Source: Geothrix sp. 21YS21S-2
Lineage (GTDB): Bacteria; Acidobacteriota; Holophagae; Holophagales; Holophagaceae
Assembly: GCF_030846775.1 (NCBI RefSeq)
Contig: NZ_CP132910.1
Coordinates: 4,405,001-4,469,000, forward strand
Length of the DNA: 64,000 nt
Direction: 5' to 3'
The translations under genes were made by a program, and so were the position numbers. Position 1 is the first letter of the stretch. Each line of letters starts with the position of its first letter. The notes below the pieces were generated by a model. The model did no database searches and was not told where the DNA came from. It saw nothing but the letters and a program-made list of their open reading frames with translations. This document shows, piece after piece, positions 35,543-45,163 of this stretch.

Positions 35543-36681
35543 CCGGGTCCCCGGGCCGGATCCTCGTCGTCGACGACGTCGAGGCGAACCGGGACCTGCT
35601 CATCCGCAGGCTCCAGAAGCTGGGCCTCGAGGCCGAAGCCGCGGCCGGCGGGGCCGAGGCGCTCGCGATGGTGGCGGGCGGGGGCTTCGACGTCGTGCTG
35701 CTGGACATCATGATGCCGGGCATGGACGGCTACGAGGTGCTCTCCCGCCTCAAGGCCGACGAGGCCCTGCGCCATCTGCCGGTCATCATGATCTCGGCGG
35801 TGGAGGAACTCGGGAGCGTGGTGCGCTGCATCGAGCTGGGGGCGGAGGACTACCTCCCCAAGCCCTTCAACCCCGTGATCCTGAAGGCCCGGGTCTCGGC
35901 CTCCCTGGACAAGAAGCGCCTGCGGGACCGGGAACGCCTCTACGCCGCGAGCCTCGAGCGGGAACTGGAGATCGGGCATGAGATCCAGAAGGGCTTCCTG
36001 CCCGAGGCGCTGCCGGCCCTGGACGGGTGGGACCTCGCCGCGCGGTTCGCTCCGGCGCGGCAGGTGGCCGGCGACTTCTACGACGCCTTCGCCGTGGCCG
36101 GGGGCCTCACGATGCTGGTCGTCGCCGACGTGTGCGGGAAGGGCGTGGGGGCGGCGCTCTACATGGCCCTCTTCCGGAGCCTCATCCGCGCCGCGGCCAC
36201 CGGCGCCGAAGGGGATCCGGACCGGATCCTGGCGTGCGCCGCCCGCACCACCAACGACTACATCGCCACCGTCCACGAGCGCTCCAGCATGTTCGCCACC
36301 GCCTTCCTGGGCATCGTCGACCCCGGATCGGGGGAGTTCGCCTACGTGAACTGCGGCCACGACGAGCCGGTTCTCGCGGCAGGGGGCGCGGTGCGGGCCC
36401 GGCTCGCCCCCACGGGCCCGGCGCTCGGGCTCATGCCGGGGTCCGCCTTCCGCGTGGCGAGGGAGGCGATCGCGCCCGGCGAGGGGCTGCTGGTCTTCAC
36501 CGACGGGGTGACGGAAGCGCGGGGCGCCGGGGGGTTCTTCGGGGAGGGGCGCCTGCTGGAGGTGCCCCATGGCCATTCGGCCGGCGAATGGCTCGGCGCG
36601 GTCGTAGACGCCGTGCGGGAACACGCGGCCGGCTTCGAGCCTTCGGACGACATCACCCTCGTCGCCCTGCGCCGGAGGTGA
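35539..36681 (+). CDS. Response regulator with PP2C/RsbU-type serine phosphatase output
   Basis: A 380-residue protein: receiver domain (D56 in LLDIMMPGMDG, K in PKPFNP), coiled-coil linker (~125-155), and SpoIIE/RsbU phosphatase domain (~160-378). The metal-binding segments are VAGDFYDAF, VADVCGKGVGAAL, GHDEPVL, TDGVTEAR and SDDITLV. It would remove phosphate from the STAS protein when its receiver is phosphorylated, perhaps by the FHA-GAF kinase upstream. GTG start overlaps the patatin stop by 4 bp. Confidence 0.92.
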   Translation: MTGSPGRILVVDDVEANRDLLIRRLQKLGLEAEAAAGGAEALAMVAGGGFDVVLLDIMMPGMDGYEVLSRLKADEALRHLPVIMISAVEELGSVVRCIELGAEDYLPKPFNPVILKARVSASLDKKRLRDRERLYAASLERELEIGHEIQKGFLPEALPALDGWDLAARFAPARQVAGDFYDAFAVAGGLTMLVVADVCGKGVGAALYMALFRSLIRAAATGAEGDPDRILACAARTTNDYIATVHERSSMFATAFLGIVDPGSGEFAYVNCGHDEPVLAAGGAVRARLAPTGPALGLMPGSAFRVAREAIAPGEGLLVFTDGVTEARGAGGFFGEGRLLEVPHGHSAGEWLGAVVDAVREHAAGFEPSDDITLVALRRR

Positions 36682-36828
36682 CCACGGGGGATGAGGGCGA
36701 GCGAGCGTTTCCGCCCTGCGTTGCCAATCCGTATTGTTGCCGGGAATTCACAAGTTTTAACTTGATTAGGAATGACGGGGCCTGGATAATTTCTTCATCA
36801 TCACCAAGCGAATTCCCAGGAGACCGTC

Positions 36829-39800
36829 ATGAAGGTCCTACGAAACTTGGCTCATTGGAGCCTGTGCCTGGCCGTGCTCGGCCTTGGCACCACCACCTCC
36901 CCCGCCCGGGCTGAAGGTCCGGGACGTGACCACGACCAGGGCCGGCACCTCGGCTGGGTCCACAAGCCCGATCACCTGAAGATCGTCACCCAGCCCCTGA
37001 GCCAGACCATCGTCAGCGGCCAGGCCGTGACCTTCAAGGTGGAAGTGACCGGCAAGCCCAGCAGGTTCCATTACCAATGGCTGAAGGGGCACCACCGGGT
37101 GGGCGGCGATTCCGCCAGCTACACGATCCCCGCCACCACCGCCGCCAGCGCCGGCGTCTACACGGTGATCGTGAGCAATCCGACGGGCTGGGTCCACAGC
37201 CACCCTGCCACCCTGGCCATCAATGTCCCTCCGGTCATCACCGCCCAGCCCGCCGGCCTCACCGTGGTGCAGGGCGCGAACGCCTCCTTCTCCGTCGCGG
37301 CCAAGGGCAATGGCACCCTGGGCTACCAGTGGCGCAAGGGGGGCTCGGCCCTGGCCGGGGCCACCTCCGCCACCCTGAACCTGGCCGCCGTGACGGCCGC
37401 CAGCGCCGGCACCTACGACGCGGTGGTCACCAACACCGTGAACGGCACGGTCACGTCCGCCACGTCCACGGCGGCCGCCCTCCAGGTCAACGTGCCCCCG
37501 GTCTTCACCCTCCAGCCGGTTTCCCAGACCGTGGACCTGGGCGCGCCCCTGGCCCTCAGCGTCGCGGCCTCCGCGAACCAGGGCTCCCTCGCCTACCAGT
37601 GGCGCAAGGACGGCCAGCCCATTGCCGGGGCGACCTCGACCGAGTTCGGCATCGCGGCCATCGCCGTCTCCGACGCGGGGAGCTATGACGCCGTGGCGAC
37701 CTGCACCCTCGACGGAACGGTGACCTCCACCGCATCCCTGGCCGCCGCCGTCGCCGTCCACGCGCCGCCGACCATCCTGGCCCAGCCCCAGAGCCGCACC
37801 GTCCTGCCTCCGGACGCCGTGACGTTCACCGTCTCGGCCACCGCGAACCACGGCGGCGCCCTCACGTATTCCTGGAGGAAGAACGGCACCGCCATCGACG
37901 GCGCCACCACCGCCTCCTACACCGTGGCCTCGACCGAGTTCCCCACCAACGCGGACGCCTACTCCGTCCTGGTGAGCGACGGCACCTTCCAGGTGGAGAG
38001 CGCCACCGTCTACGCCACGGCCTCCGTGCCCAGCCCCGTCTACGCGGGCGATCCGGTCCCCGTTCCCAGCCGGCCCCTCACGGTGCTGCCTTCCCTCCAC
38101 GTGGACCCCGTGAACTATCCCAACGGCGCCTTCCGCCTGGGCTATGACGAGTCCCTGAAGAACCCGGTCTGGACCTCGTACCTGGTCTTCCCCGTCCACC
38201 AGCCCTACGCCAATTCCACCAAGGACTACGTCGCCGACACGCGCCTGGCGGCGCCCCAGGTGGGCAAGGACGACTACACCGGCATCTACACGGGCGGCGC
38301 GGGCTCGCCGGACAGCTACGACCGCGGCCACCAGGTGCCCCGGGCCGACGTCTCCTACCGCTACACCCCGGTGGCCGGCGACGACGCCACCATCATGAGC
38401 AACCTCGTGCCCCAGATCTCCCAGTTCAACCAGCAGCTCTGGCAGCGGCTGGAGGAGACCATCGGCGGCAGCAAGGGCGGCGACACCGACGGCATCACCT
38501 CGTACCTGGGCCGGGTGTGGGTCTACACCGGTTCCTACTTCCCCCCCAGCCCCGCATGGTGGGCCTCCAAGGCCCAGCCCGGCCTGAACATCGCCATCCC
38601 CACGGCCTGCTACAAGATCGTGGTTTCCGAGGCCACGCCCGGCCAGCCCAAGGCCCTGGCCCTGATCCTTCCCAACGCCTGGGGCCTGGTCAACGCCCCG
38701 GAAACCCTCACGACCTACGTCACCTCCGTCGCCCGCATCGAGGCCCTCACCGGGCTGGACTTCTTCCCCAACCTCCAGGCCGTGGCCCCCGGCCTCGACA
38801 TCCCCGCCTGGAAGGCCAACGTTGAAGTGCGCGGCTGGCGCGCCCCCTTCGAGCAGACCTCGGGCCCCAACGTCCACATGGTCGAGCCCAGCTGGGACAC
38901 CACCGTGAACATCAACGACACCGTGACCTTCGCGGGCGCCGCCACCCCGAATTCCGCCTCCGCCGCGGGCACCGCCATCGCCTCGGCCACCTGGAACTTC
39001 GGCGACGGGACGCCGGTTTCCACCGGCATGACCGCCAGCCACACGTATTCCCTGGGCGGTTCCTTCTCCGCCTCCTTCACGGTCCAGGACAGCCTGGGCG
39101 CCAGCAACACCATCACCCGCGTCATCAAGGTGAAGGGCGGCAACGAGGCCCCCACCTTCACGGGCGTGTCCAACCAGTCCACCACCGCGGGCTCCACCGT
39201 CACCGCCTCCTTCAAGGTGGCCGACGACTCCACCGCTCCCGGCGCCCTCACCGTCAACGCCACCGCCGACAACACCGTCCTGCTGCCTTCCGCCCTGGTC
39301 GTGGACAACGCCGCCGGCACCTGCACCCTGGCCCTGATCCCGGCCGCCGGCGCCACCGGTTCGGCCATCGTCACCCTGACCGTCACCGACGGCGACGGCG
39401 CCAGCACGACGGCGACGTTCACGCTCACCGTCACCCCCGGCGGCGTCCCGGGCGCGCCCTCCCTGATCATCAGCCAGTACTACGAAGGCGCCAGCTTCGA
39501 CAAGTGGATCGAGGTCACCAACGTCGGCTCCGGCATCTACGACGCCGCCGTCACCCCGATCTACCTCGGCCTGTGGACCAACCCGAACACCTCCAATACC
39601 TTCAAGACCGCGCTGGTCTCTGGCACCCTTGCCCCTGGCGCCAGCTTCCTCCTGAAGCACAGTTCCGCGGCCCTTCCCGACGCCGCCCATGTGACCAACG
39701 GCGCCTCCGCCGTCGGCAACAGCAACGTGGCCAACTTCAACGGCAACGACGCGGTCTTCCTTAGCCCGGTGGGCACGGCCACTTCCGCGGCCTGGGACGC

Positions 39801-39999
39801 CCGCATCGACACCATCGGCGACCTCTCCTGGGGCGCAGCCAATCCCGCCGCCGACAAGAGCTACTACCGGCTTCCGTCCATCCTCGCCGGGAACCCCACC
39901 TACACCGCCACCGAGTGGGTCCAGAAGACCATGGCCGAAGTCAATGCCGCCGTCGAGACGGATTCCGCCCGCCTCGGATACCACATCTACAACAAGTAG
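36829..39999 (+). CDS. Secreted DNA/RNA non-specific endonuclease with Ig-like and PKD domains
   Basis: A 1056-residue exported protein: signal peptide (ending SPARA, ~28), four Ig-like domains (about 50-410; repeats of ITAQP...YQWRKGG... type), then a NUC1-type nuclease with catalytic DRGHQVPRADVS (D498-H501) and an Asn-containing MSNLVPQISQFNQ. A PKD domain (ATWNFGDGTP), a cadherin/Ig-like domain and a C-terminal lamin-tail-like domain (~880-1056) follow. It would degrade extracellular nucleic acid. AGGAG lies upstream of the ATG. A ~147-bp AT-richer region precedes it. Confidence 0.85.
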   Translation: MKVLRNLAHWSLCLAVLGLGTTTSPARAEGPGRDHDQGRHLGWVHKPDHLKIVTQPLSQTIVSGQAVTFKVEVTGKPSRFHYQWLKGHHRVGGDSASYTIPATTAASAGVYTVIVSNPTGWVHSHPATLAINVPPVITAQPAGLTVVQGANASFSVAAKGNGTLGYQWRKGGSALAGATSATLNLAAVTAASAGTYDAVVTNTVNGTVTSATSTAAALQVNVPPVFTLQPVSQTVDLGAPLALSVAASANQGSLAYQWRKDGQPIAGATSTEFGIAAIAVSDAGSYDAVATCTLDGTVTSTASLAAAVAVHAPPTILAQPQSRTVLPPDAVTFTVSATANHGGALTYSWRKNGTAIDGATTASYTVASTEFPTNADAYSVLVSDGTFQVESATVYATASVPSPVYAGDPVPVPSRPLTVLPSLHVDPVNYPNGAFRLGYDESLKNPVWTSYLVFPVHQPYANSTKDYVADTRLAAPQVGKDDYTGIYTGGAGSPDSYDRGHQVPRADVSYRYTPVAGDDATIMSNLVPQISQFNQQLWQRLEETIGGSKGGDTDGITSYLGRVWVYTGSYFPPSPAWWASKAQPGLNIAIPTACYKIVVSEATPGQPKALALILPNAWGLVNAPETLTTYVTSVARIEALTGLDFFPNLQAVAPGLDIPAWKANVEVRGWRAPFEQTSGPNVHMVEPSWDTTVNINDTVTFAGAATPNSASAAGTAIASATWNFGDGTPVSTGMTASHTYSLGGSFSASFTVQDSLGASNTITRVIKVKGGNEAPTFTGVSNQSTTAGSTVTASFKVADDSTAPGALTVNATADNTVLLPSALVVDNAAGTCTLALIPAAGATGSAIVTLTVTDGDGASTTATFTLTVTPGGVPGAPSLIISQYYEGASFDKWIEVTNVGSGIYDAAVTPIYLGLWTNPNTSNTFKTALVSGTLAPGASFLLKHSSAALPDAAHVTNGASAVGNSNVANFNGNDAVFLSPVGTATSAAWDARIDTIGDLSWGAANPAADKSYYRLPSILAGNPTYTATEWVQKTMAEVNAAVETDSARLGYHIYNK

Positions 40000-40062
40000 T
40001 CCGGCCGCATTCCGCCCCGGCATCCTCCCGCAGCGACGGAGGGTTCCGGGGCGGAGCCCTGG

Positions 40063-40797
40063 TCAGGCCCTGCGCAGCACGTCGATGCGCCAGGGTGCGA
40101 CCCGGAGCTCGTTGACCCAGCCGAAGGGCTCGCCGGGGCGCCCCAGGGGGCGGTGGGCGAGGACGCGCACGAGGCCGGCCCGGCGGTACAGCTCCAGGTA
40201 CTCGGCCTCCGGGCAGAAAATGTCCTCCACGGGCCTGGCGTCCGGCACGTCCTTCATCACCGTGAACACGGCAGCGCCCGGCTCCGGGGCCGCGTTGCCG
40301 GGGAAGGCCGCGGTGCTGAAGGACGCCCACTCCAGGCGGTAGAGCTCCTCGGAGCTCACCAGGTTCAGCAGGGTCCCTTCCGGTTCCAGGAGTCCCGCCA
40401 GCTGGCGGAACAGGCCCGGCTTGGAGCCGGTCCTCACGTTGTCGAAGGTGAAGGCCGACAGGATCCGGTGGTAGCGGTTCCCGGCCAGGGCCGACAGGTC
40501 CCCGTCGGGCACCCTGCGGTAGCTGCCCCGGGGGTCCCGGGCCCGGGCCTCGGCCAGCATGGCCTCCGAGAGGTCCGCGCCCTCGGCCCGGAAGCCCAGG
40601 TCCGCGAGGAACCGGGTGGAGCGGCCCGCGCCGCAGCCGAAGTCCAGGGCCCGGGCCCCGGGGACGGGCCGCCCGAGGAGGTCCGGCAGGTCCCGGAAGG
40701 CCAGGTGGTAGGTGCCGGGAAACTCCAGGGCCGCGTAGGAGGCGGCGCGGAGCTCGTCGTCGTACGCGTTGGCGAAGGTCGTCGCGGATTCATTCAT
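40063..40797 (-). CDS. Class I SAM-dependent methyltransferase
   Basis: A 244-residue Rossmann-fold methyltransferase with motif I DFGCGAGRST (about 51-60) followed by the acidic end of strand 2 (EGADLS). The substrate is not evident; small-molecule or ubiquinone-like methylation is possible. Its start overlaps the 3' end of the upstream MocR gene by 8 bp, so both are co-transcribed from the MocR promoter. Convergent with the endonuclease gene (63-bp gap). Confidence 0.85.
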   Translation of the reverse strand: MNESATTFANAYDDELRAASYAALEFPGTYHLAFRDLPDLLGRPVPGARALDFGCGAGRSTRFLADLGFRAEGADLSEAMLAEARARDPRGSYRRVPDGDLSALAGNRYHRILSAFTFDNVRTGSKPGLFRQLAGLLEPEGTLLNLVSSEELYRLEWASFSTAAFPGNAAPEPGAAVFTVMKDVPDARPVEDIFCPEAEYLELYRRAGLVRVLAHRPLGRPGEPFGWVNELRVAPWRIDVLRRA

Positions 40798-42229
40798 GGC
40801 GGAGGGCTCCCAGGGCGCGGCCCAGTCGGGCGATGCCTTCGGTGATCTCCGCCTCGTCCAGGCCGGAGATGGAAAGGCGGAGGAAGGGTTTCCCGGATTC
40901 CGGGTCGTTGAAGTAGGACGAGCCGCTGCGGGCGTCCACCCCGTGGGCGTGCAGGGCCGCCTCCAGGCCGGCCGGAGGGGTCCCGTGCAGGGCGAGCCAG
41001 ATGAGGTAGCCTCCCGAAGGGGCCGTCCAGGTGGCGAGGGCGGGGTCGAGCTCCCGGCGCAGCGCGGCGAGCGCTGTCTCCATGCGGCGCCGGAAGGTGC
41101 GGTGGAGCCGCGCGAGGTGCTGGTCGAAGTGGCCCTTGAGCAGGAAGTCCTCCAGGGCGGCCTGGAGGATGGGGGAGGGGCCCAGGTCCGTGGAGCGCCG
41201 GAGGCCGGCCAGGGCCCCCAGGCAGGTGGCGGAGCCCGCGAGCCAGCCCAGGCGCAGTCCGGGGGCCAGGACCTTGGAGAAGGTGCCGGCGTAGAGCACG
41301 AGGCCCGCGCGGTCCATGGACTTGAGGGGCAGCATGGCGCGGCCGAAGTACTTCATCTCCTCCTCGAAGCCGTCCTCCAGGATGGGCAGGGCCAGGCGCT
41401 CGCAGAGGGCCAGCAGGCCCTCCCGCTGGGACTGGGGAAGGCAGCGGCCCGTGGGGTTCTGGAAGCTGGGCATGGTGTACAGGAGAACCGGGCTCTCCCG
41501 TTGCGCGAGGCGCTCCAGGGCGGCCAGGTCCGGGCCTTCCGGGCCCTCGGGGATGGCCAGGGGCCGCAGCCGGTGGAGGGCCAGGAGGCGGAGCATGTGA
41601 TCGTAGGTGGGGGCTTCGACCAGGACCGCGTCCCCGGGGCGGGTGAGGGCCCTGAGGGCCAGGTCCAGGGCCTGCTGGGCCCCCTGGGTGACGAGGATCT
41701 CCTCCGGGGCGGCCTGGACGCCGTGGCGGCCCATGCGCTGGGCCAGCACGGCCCGCAGGGAGGGGAGGCCCCGGGGATCGCCGTAGTCCAGGAGCCGGGC
41801 GCCCTCGCGGTGCAGGGCTGCCTTCAGGGACCGCGCCAGGGGTTCCACGGGGATCAGGCGGGGGTCCATCCCGAGGCTGTTGAAGGAAATGAGACCTTCG
41901 GGCCGGGGCCGGGGCGGCGGCTCCAGGGGCAGGGTGAGCCGTTCCCGCCACGGGAAGGCCCCCCGCTCCGGGAGGGCGGGTGCCGCGAGCGCTCCCCGCC
42001 GCCGGACCCTGGGGACGGCCCCGGGACGCAGTTCCAGCCAGCCCAGGGCCCACAGCTCCTGGTAGGCCGTGGCCACCGTGGACCGGTGCAGGGCGAGGCG
42101 CTCCGCCAGATGGCGGGTGGAAGGCAGGGCCTCGCCCGGATTCAGGTGTCCATCCCGGATCAGACGCTGGACCTGGTCGACGATCTGGCGGCCCTTGGGA
42201 CTCGGTCCCTCCTCCAGTTTCAGCAGCAT
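40790..42229 (-). CDS. MocR-family regulator (GntR HTH fused to class I aminotransferase)
   Basis: A 479-residue PLP-binding transcription factor: N-terminal winged HTH (~15-75; LPSTRHLAERLALHRSTV) and an aminotransferase-fold domain (~110-475). The PLP lysine is in YAGTFSKVLAPG. Such proteins sense PLP plus an amino compound. The ATG at 42229 has GGGAG 5 bases upstream; an ATG at 42271 would lie inside the upstream inverted repeat. It is first in a two-gene operon with a methyltransferase, and a 13-bp-armed inverted repeat upstream is a candidate autoregulatory site. Confidence 0.88.
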   Translation of the reverse strand: MLLKLEEGPSPKGRQIVDQVQRLIRDGHLNPGEALPSTRHLAERLALHRSTVATAYQELWALGWLELRPGAVPRVRRRGALAAPALPERGAFPWRERLTLPLEPPPRPRPEGLISFNSLGMDPRLIPVEPLARSLKAALHREGARLLDYGDPRGLPSLRAVLAQRMGRHGVQAAPEEILVTQGAQQALDLALRALTRPGDAVLVEAPTYDHMLRLLALHRLRPLAIPEGPEGPDLAALERLAQRESPVLLYTMPSFQNPTGRCLPQSQREGLLALCERLALPILEDGFEEEMKYFGRAMLPLKSMDRAGLVLYAGTFSKVLAPGLRLGWLAGSATCLGALAGLRRSTDLGPSPILQAALEDFLLKGHFDQHLARLHRTFRRRMETALAALRRELDPALATWTAPSGGYLIWLALHGTPPAGLEAALHAHGVDARSGSSYFNDPESGKPFLRLSISGLDEAEITEGIARLGRALGALRHE

Positions 42230-42263
42230 GGCGCTCCCCCGGACCTCCAGGGTACGTCCGTCT

Positions 42264-42306
42264 GGCCGCATCGGAACCGTCAGTTGGAATCAATTCCGAT
42301 CCGGCC
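42264..42306. promoter_or_regulatory. Inverted repeat upstream of the MocR gene
   Basis: GGCCGCATCGGAA (42264-42276) and TTCCGATCCGGCC (42294-42306) form 13-bp arms with one mismatch, separated by 17 bp. It lies 35-77 bp upstream of the regulator start. MocR proteins often bind paired sites near their own promoters, so this is a candidate operator. Confidence 0.5.
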
Positions 42307-42310
42307 AGTT

Positions 42311-42345
42311 CTAGGAGCCTGTCTACGTAATAGGAGGCCCCCTAG
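42311..42345. repeat. Solo terminal repeat of the CTAG-flanked MITE
   Basis: Twenty-seven bases (42315-42341, starting GAGCCTGTCTACG) match the end of the MITE at 48936-49211. They are bracketed by CTAG on both sides (42311-42314 and 42342-42345). The right CTAG supplies the TAG stop of the M14 peptidase. It looks like a remnant of an excised or deleted copy. Confidence 0.7.
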
Positions 42346-44120
42346 AGGCTCGCGGCCGCCGCGGCGTCGAAGATCCGGCCTACCGGGTAGATCCCCAGGT
42401 TCGGATCCCCCCAGGGGGAGCGCTGGTAGAACCAGTTGAGCTGGGCGTCCGGGTCGGCGGCGAAGGCCTTGTCCTCGGCCTTGCGGCGCTCGTAGGCGGC
42501 CTTGAGGGCGGGGTCGGCCGCGAGCATCTTCCGGGCCAGGGGCTCGAGCACGTAGCTCTCGCCGTACTCCTTCTGCTCGAAGATGGTGTTGAAGAAGCCC
42601 CACCGCAGCAGGCTCTCCTCGGAGGCGGGCTCCAGCAGGTGGACGATGATCCGCGCCAGGCGGTTGCCGGTGGGCACCACCACCGTGCCCGCGGGGAACT
42701 CCCGGGTGCCGTCGAACGCCTCCTGCACCAGGCTCTCCACCCGCTGGCGGCCCTCGGTGGGGGTCCGGCGGAAGACCACGTCCCGGAAGCGCCAGCCGGA
42801 GACCGGCAGCGTCACGGGCTTCGCCAGGCGGCGGTGGGGGATGCCCTGGGCCTCGATGCGGGCGATGACCTCGGTCCACTCGGGGGGGACGAGGTAGGCC
42901 TCGGGCACCCGGGCCGAGGCGGTGACCTTCAGGTGGCCGAAGCGGGGGATCTGGAAGGTCTGGGGGCGCGAGGGGTCGTAGGTGAACCAGTCCCCGCCCG
43001 TGAGGTCGCTGGTGGTGCGGTCGTAGGCGAAACCCTTGAAGGCCATGGGCTCGGAGGTGCCGTCGTCCCTGAAGCCCAGGGGCATGGGGACCGCGCGGAA
43101 GGCGGCGCTGGCGGTGAAGGCGTCGGCGGCGCGGTTGAGGCGGACCACGGTGTCCCGCTCCCGGGCCACGAGTTCGGACGTGCGCAGCAGCGCCAGCCGG
43201 GTGGCCTCCACCCGCACGGCGTAGGGCTTGAGCATGTGGGTCTCCAGGAGGAGTCCCATGCGGTTCTGCGCCGACTGGTACCCCTGGGAGTAGCGGGGGC
43301 CGGAAGGACCGATGACGAGGCCGCTGCGGGGGTCGTGCCAGGTGCGGAAGACGATGTACTCGGTGGTGGGCACGCCGTCGGCCTCCAGTCCGGACCGGAG
43401 CCCTGGCAGGAAGCTGTCCCGGATCCAGGCGCCCAGACCCGCTTCCAGGAACCAGGTGTCCCCGGGGCCCGCCTCGCGGGCGATGGTGAGGGGATACTGG
43501 TAGTCGGCTCCGTCGGTGGCGTGGCAGTCGAGGAAGACGTCCGGGAGCCAGGCCTGGTGCAGCTTCAGCCAGGCCCGCATCTCGGGGGCGTCCGCCTTGA
43601 GGTAGTCCCGGTTCAGGTTCAGCCCGGCCGCGTTGCTGCGCCAGCCCATCTCCTTGGGGCCGTTCTGGTTGATGCGGTTGTGCGGGCCGAAGCGCTCGTG
43701 GCCGTCCACGTTGAAGACGGGCAGGAACAGGAAAACGAGCCGGTCCAGGAGGGCCCCGTGCTTCCGGTCGACGCACAGCTCCTTGAGGAAGCGCAGCCCC
43801 GCGTCCTTGCCGTCGGATTCGCCGGCGTGGATGCAGGCCTGGATCATGACCACCAGCTTGCCCTTGGCCCGGGCGCGGGCCGGGTCGAAGGCGCGGTCCC
43901 GGTCCACGATCACCAGGGGCAGGGCGCGGCCCTGGGGGCTGCGGCCGAAGGTGCCCACCCGCACCCAGGGCGAGGCCTTGGCCAGGGCCCTGCATTCCTC
44001 CACCGTCTCGGCCAGCCGGGGCGTCTCGAGGCCCCCGGAGCGCTCGAACCGGGTGGGAGGCGGACTCCCGGCGGACAGGGCCGTGACGAGCAGGGCCGAG
44101 GCCAGAGTGACGAACCGCAT
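42342..44120 (-). CDS. M14-family zinc carboxypeptidase, exported
   Basis: A 592-residue secreted peptidase: signal peptide (ending LSAG, ~18) then an M14 domain with zinc ligands in IHAGESDG (H98, E101). Further features are FNVDGHERFG, LNLNRDYLK, a later His in DCHATDGADY and the catalytic Glu in GLLLETHML. A ~200-residue C-terminal extension follows. The ATG at 44120 has GGAGG 5 bases upstream. Its stop codon lies within the CTAG next to a solo MITE end. Divergent from panE. Confidence 0.87.
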   Translation of the reverse strand: MRFVTLASALLVTALSAGSPPPTRFERSGGLETPRLAETVEECRALAKASPWVRVGTFGRSPQGRALPLVIVDRDRAFDPARARAKGKLVVMIQACIHAGESDGKDAGLRFLKELCVDRKHGALLDRLVFLFLPVFNVDGHERFGPHNRINQNGPKEMGWRSNAAGLNLNRDYLKADAPEMRAWLKLHQAWLPDVFLDCHATDGADYQYPLTIAREAGPGDTWFLEAGLGAWIRDSFLPGLRSGLEADGVPTTEYIVFRTWHDPRSGLVIGPSGPRYSQGYQSAQNRMGLLLETHMLKPYAVRVEATRLALLRTSELVARERDTVVRLNRAADAFTASAAFRAVPMPLGFRDDGTSEPMAFKGFAYDRTTSDLTGGDWFTYDPSRPQTFQIPRFGHLKVTASARVPEAYLVPPEWTEVIARIEAQGIPHRRLAKPVTLPVSGWRFRDVVFRRTPTEGRQRVESLVQEAFDGTREFPAGTVVVPTGNRLARIIVHLLEPASEESLLRWGFFNTIFEQKEYGESYVLEPLARKMLAADPALKAAYERRKAEDKAFAADPDAQLNWFYQRSPWGDPNLGIYPVGRIFDAAAAASL

Positions 44121-44195
44121 GGGTGCCTCCATCGCAAACCGATGGTTCCAGCGTAGCTCAAGCGCGTCGTATCCTGGGTCGGAGGAGCATCTGTC

Positions 44196-45113
44196 ATGCG
44201 GATTCTGATCGTTGGCGCCGGCGGCATCGGGGGTTACTACGGGGGGAGGCTCCTGGAGGCGGGGCGGGACGTCACGTTCCTGGTGCGCCCGGAGCGGGCC
44301 CGGAAGCTGGCCGCGGCGGGGCTGTCCATCCGCAGCCCCTTCGGGGACGTCCACCGCAGCGCGCCGCCCACGGTCCTGGCCGGGGACCTGGGGGAGCCCT
44401 TCGATCTGGTGCTGCTCAGCTGCAAGGCCTACGACCTGGATGAGGCCGTGGAGGCCTTCGCGCCGGCGGTGGGGCCCGGGACGGCCGTCCTGCCCCTGCT
44501 CAACGGCATGGGGCACTTCGACCTGCTGGACAGGCGCTTCGGCGCCGGGCGGGTCCTGGGCGGGTCCTGCTTCATCTCATCGGCCCTGGACGCCGAGGGC
44601 GCCGTGGTGCATTTCAACCGCCTGCACGGCCTGGTCTTCGGCGAGCGGAACGGGGAGCGCACGCCCCGGGCGGAGGCCCTGGAGGCCCAGCTCTGCGGGG
44701 CCGGGTTCGACGGCCGCCTGAGCGGGGACATCGTCCAGGAGCTCTGGGAGAAGTGGGTGTTCATCGCCTCCGCCGCCGGGATCACCTGCCTCCTGCGGGG
44801 CTCGGTGGGCGACATCGTGGCCGCGGGCAACGCCGGCCTGGGGGTGGCCCTGCTTGAGGAGTGCGCTTCCGTGGCGGCCGCCCACGGCCACGCGCCCCGG
44901 GCGCAAAGCCTGGAGAAGGCCCGGGCCATCCTCACGGAGCCGGGGTCGGCCATGACGTCCTCGATGTTCCGGGACCTCGAGGCCGGCGGGCGCATCGAGG
45001 GCGGCCACATCATCGGCGACCTGCTCCGCCGCGGGGCGGGCCCCCTTCCCATGCTGGCCCTGGTGGACGCGAGCCTGCGCACCTACCAGGCCCGGCGCGC
45101 CAGGGAGGCCTAG
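44196..45113 (+). CDS. panE: 2-dehydropantoate 2-reductase (ApbA/PanE family)
   Basis: A 305-residue NADPH-dependent reductase making pantoate for CoA synthesis. N-terminal Rossmann GAGGIGG (residues 7-13), KAYDLDEA with the conserved Lys, NGMGH, and the C-terminal helical domain with EKWVFIASAAG and SSMFRDLEAG. All match the family. Related members reduce other 2-keto acids, so exact substrate is probable rather than certain. The following PAS gene starts about 50 bp downstream. Confidence 0.85.
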   Translation: MRILIVGAGGIGGYYGGRLLEAGRDVTFLVRPERARKLAAAGLSIRSPFGDVHRSAPPTVLAGDLGEPFDLVLLSCKAYDLDEAVEAFAPAVGPGTAVLPLLNGMGHFDLLDRRFGAGRVLGGSCFISSALDAEGAVVHFNRLHGLVFGERNGERTPRAEALEAQLCGAGFDGRLSGDIVQELWEKWVFIASAAGITCLLRGSVGDIVAAGNAGLGVALLEECASVAAAHGHAPRAQSLEKARAILTEPGSAMTSSMFRDLEAGGRIEGGHIIGDLLRRGAGPLPMLALVDASLRTYQARRAREA

Positions 45114-45163
45114 ACCGGGAAAGGACGCCGGGGTACCCTGAAAATTCCAATCAGGAGAAACCC

